Source of the DNA: Rhizobium sp. BK251
GTDB taxonomy: Bacteria; Pseudomonadota; Alphaproteobacteria; Rhizobiales; Rhizobiaceae
Reading direction: 5' to 3'
Length of the DNA stretch: 64,000 nt
Assembly (NCBI RefSeq): GCF_004345245.1
Contig: NZ_SLUQ01000002.1
Span: 1 to 64,000 of the forward strand
In this document: positions 62,971 through 64,000 of the stretch, one piece after another
Numbering within the stretch: the stretch's first letter is position 1
Layout of the letters: every line of letters starts with the position of its first letter
The notes under the pieces: model-generated
What the model saw: the letters and a program-made list of their open reading frames with translations, nothing else
Told to the model about the DNA's origin: nothing
The model's database searches: none
Made by a program: the position numbers and the translations under genes

Positions 62971-64000
62971 CTACCCACCACGGACAGACGGATGCCAGAA
63001 AGTCGTTGCCCTCTCCAGGAGCGCGACAACGCCATAGAAGACCGAACCCGCGAGCGCTGCAACCGCGATTTCGGCCCACACCATGTCAACGTTCATGCGG
63101 CCTATCTCTGTCGATATCCGGAAGCCCATGCCGACAATTGGCGTACCGAAGAATTCGGCGACGATCGCCCCGATCAGCGCGAGCGTGGAATTGATCTTGA
63201 GGGCGTTGAAGATGAATGGCATGGCGGCGGGCAGGCGCAGCTTCAGGAGCGTCTGCCAGTAGTCGGAGGCGTAGGTACGCATCAGGTCGCGCTCCATTGC
63301 TCCCGATGCCGAAAGTCCCGCAACGGTGTTCACCAGCATGGGGAAGAAGGTCATGACGACGACGACGGCGGCCTTGGAGGGCCAGTCGAAGCCGAACCAC
63401 ATGACCATGATCGGCGCAACGCCGATGATCGGCAGGGCCGAGACCATGTTGCCGATCGGCAGCAGGCCGCGCCGCAGGAAGGCGATGCGATCGGCGAGAA
63501 TCGCAACGATGAAGCCGCTGGCGCAGCCGATGGCATAGCCGATCAGCACAGCCTTGAAGATTGTCTGCCGCACGTCGGCGGCCAGGATCGGGATGGAGCC
63601 GGCAATGCGCGCGCCGATCGAGCTCGGCGGGGGCAGTAGGACGAAGGGAATGCCTGCTCCGCGCGTCACCGCTTCCCAGATGATGAGGATCCAGGCGCCG
63701 AAGATTGCCGGGATGATGAGCCGGAGGCACAGGTTTCCCATGCTCGTTCGCGACGTCATGCCCGAGAGTACGACCACGCAGCGCCAGGCAAAGAGCCAGC
63801 TGGCCGCAAGCAGGATGAAGAAAGAAATCCGCGCCTTGCCCTCGTTGCCCGCGATGTCGCTCAGGAGTAGCCATGCCGCATAGTGGGAGCCGACGAAGAG
63901 TATCGCCGCCGAAAACACGGCCGGCATATTCACGAAGGAGAGAAGTGCTGCAACCGCAAGGAACAGAAGGATAATCGCCGTATCTGTCGCACTGAACGGT
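62971..64000 (-). CDS. ABC transporter permease (partial, runs off window edge)
   Basis: The frame stays open to base 64000; the first in-window ATG (63933) lies inside a hydrophobic helix, so the true start is outside the window. The C-terminal part is a standard nitrate/sulfonate/taurine-type permease domain (GFDWPSKAAVVVVMTFFPML and EFFGTPIVGMGFRIST), with 6-8 helices overall. It forms the channel for the NMT1-type importer; the ATPase gene must lie beyond the window. Confidence 0.9.
   Translation of the reverse strand, partial: PFSATDTAIILLFLAVAALLSFVNMPAVFSAAILFVGSHYAAWLLLSDIAGNEGKARISFFILLAASWLFAWRCVVVLSGMTSRTSMGNLCLRLIIPAIFGAWILIIWEAVTRGAGIPFVLLPPPSSIGARIAGSIPILAADVRQTIFKAVLIGYAIGCASGFIVAILADRIAFLRRGLLPIGNMVSALPIIGVAPIMVMWFGFDWPSKAAVVVVMTFFPMLVNTVAGLSASGAMERDLMRTYASDYWQTLLKLRLPAAMPFIFNALKINSTLALIGAIVAEFFGTPIVGMGFRISTEIGRMNVDMVWAEIAVAALAGSVFYGVVALLERATTFWHPSVRGG

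Overview
The window looks like chromosome of an alphaproteobacterium of the Rhizobiaceae (Sinorhizobium/Ensifer, Rhizobium or Shinella type). The evidence is the CtrA cell-cycle locus (chpT, a receiver protein, ctrA, a FliJ-like gene, sciP), a rhizobial-style urease cluster (ureD-A-DUF1272-B-lprI-accessory-C ... E-F-G), urtABCDE, a sox (sarcosine oxidase) operon and livHMGF-livK. Most of the window is GC-rich. The first 13.7 kb are visibly less so (judged by eye) and mobile in character.

Region 1 (1 to about 13.7 kb) is an integrated element. I read it as a small phage satellite rather than a full prophage. From the left it holds: an IS21-family end that appears to interrupt an SF3-helicase/replication gene; a mirror-symmetric array of 10-bp iterons around an AT-rich core, placed directly downstream of that gene like a satellite replication origin; a GcrA-like zinc protein; a P27-type small terminase with a GC-rich cos-like inverted repeat upstream; two small regulators with related winged-helix domains; two unrecognised genes; an HK97-type capsid protein; then accessory genes (an AbiTii-like abortive-infection candidate, small secreted and membrane proteins, a Rap1a-like protein); and a tyrosine integrase at the right end. 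No large terminase, portal or tail genes are visible. An identical-arm 18-bp palindrome lies both upstream of the integrase and upstream of an early regulator. The left end of the element is outside the window.

Region 2 (13.9-21.1 kb) is the cell-cycle locus: chpT, a degenerate receiver, ctrA, a FliJ-like gene, a GNAT gene with a premature stop, sciP, a LuxR-type regulator, an ExoY-like sugar transferase with a perfect TTAA-N7-TTAA box upstream, and a DUF2793 gene. Region 3 (21.2-30 kb) has cysQ, soxBDAG and a large FAD/GcvT-type demethylating dehydrogenase, which together oxidise N-methylated glycines. Region 4 (30.2-37.8 kb) is a branched-chain amino acid ABC importer (livH, M, G, F, a small membrane protein, livK), a 2-hydroxyacid dehydrogenase and a GNAT protein.

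Region 5 (37.9-56.9 kb) is a urea system. A LuxR-type response regulator and a hybrid kinase whose sensor is an entire NCS1-type permease are divergent from urtABCDE, followed by the urease genes. UrtABCDE imports urea, UreABC hydrolyses it, and UreDEFG load nickel. Peroxiredoxin and diguanylate cyclase genes are interleaved. Region 6 (57-64 kb) has an RND efflux pair and the start of an NMT1/THI5-type ABC importer cut by the window edge.

No rRNA, tRNA or CRISPR was seen. All assignments come from reading motifs; no database search was run.
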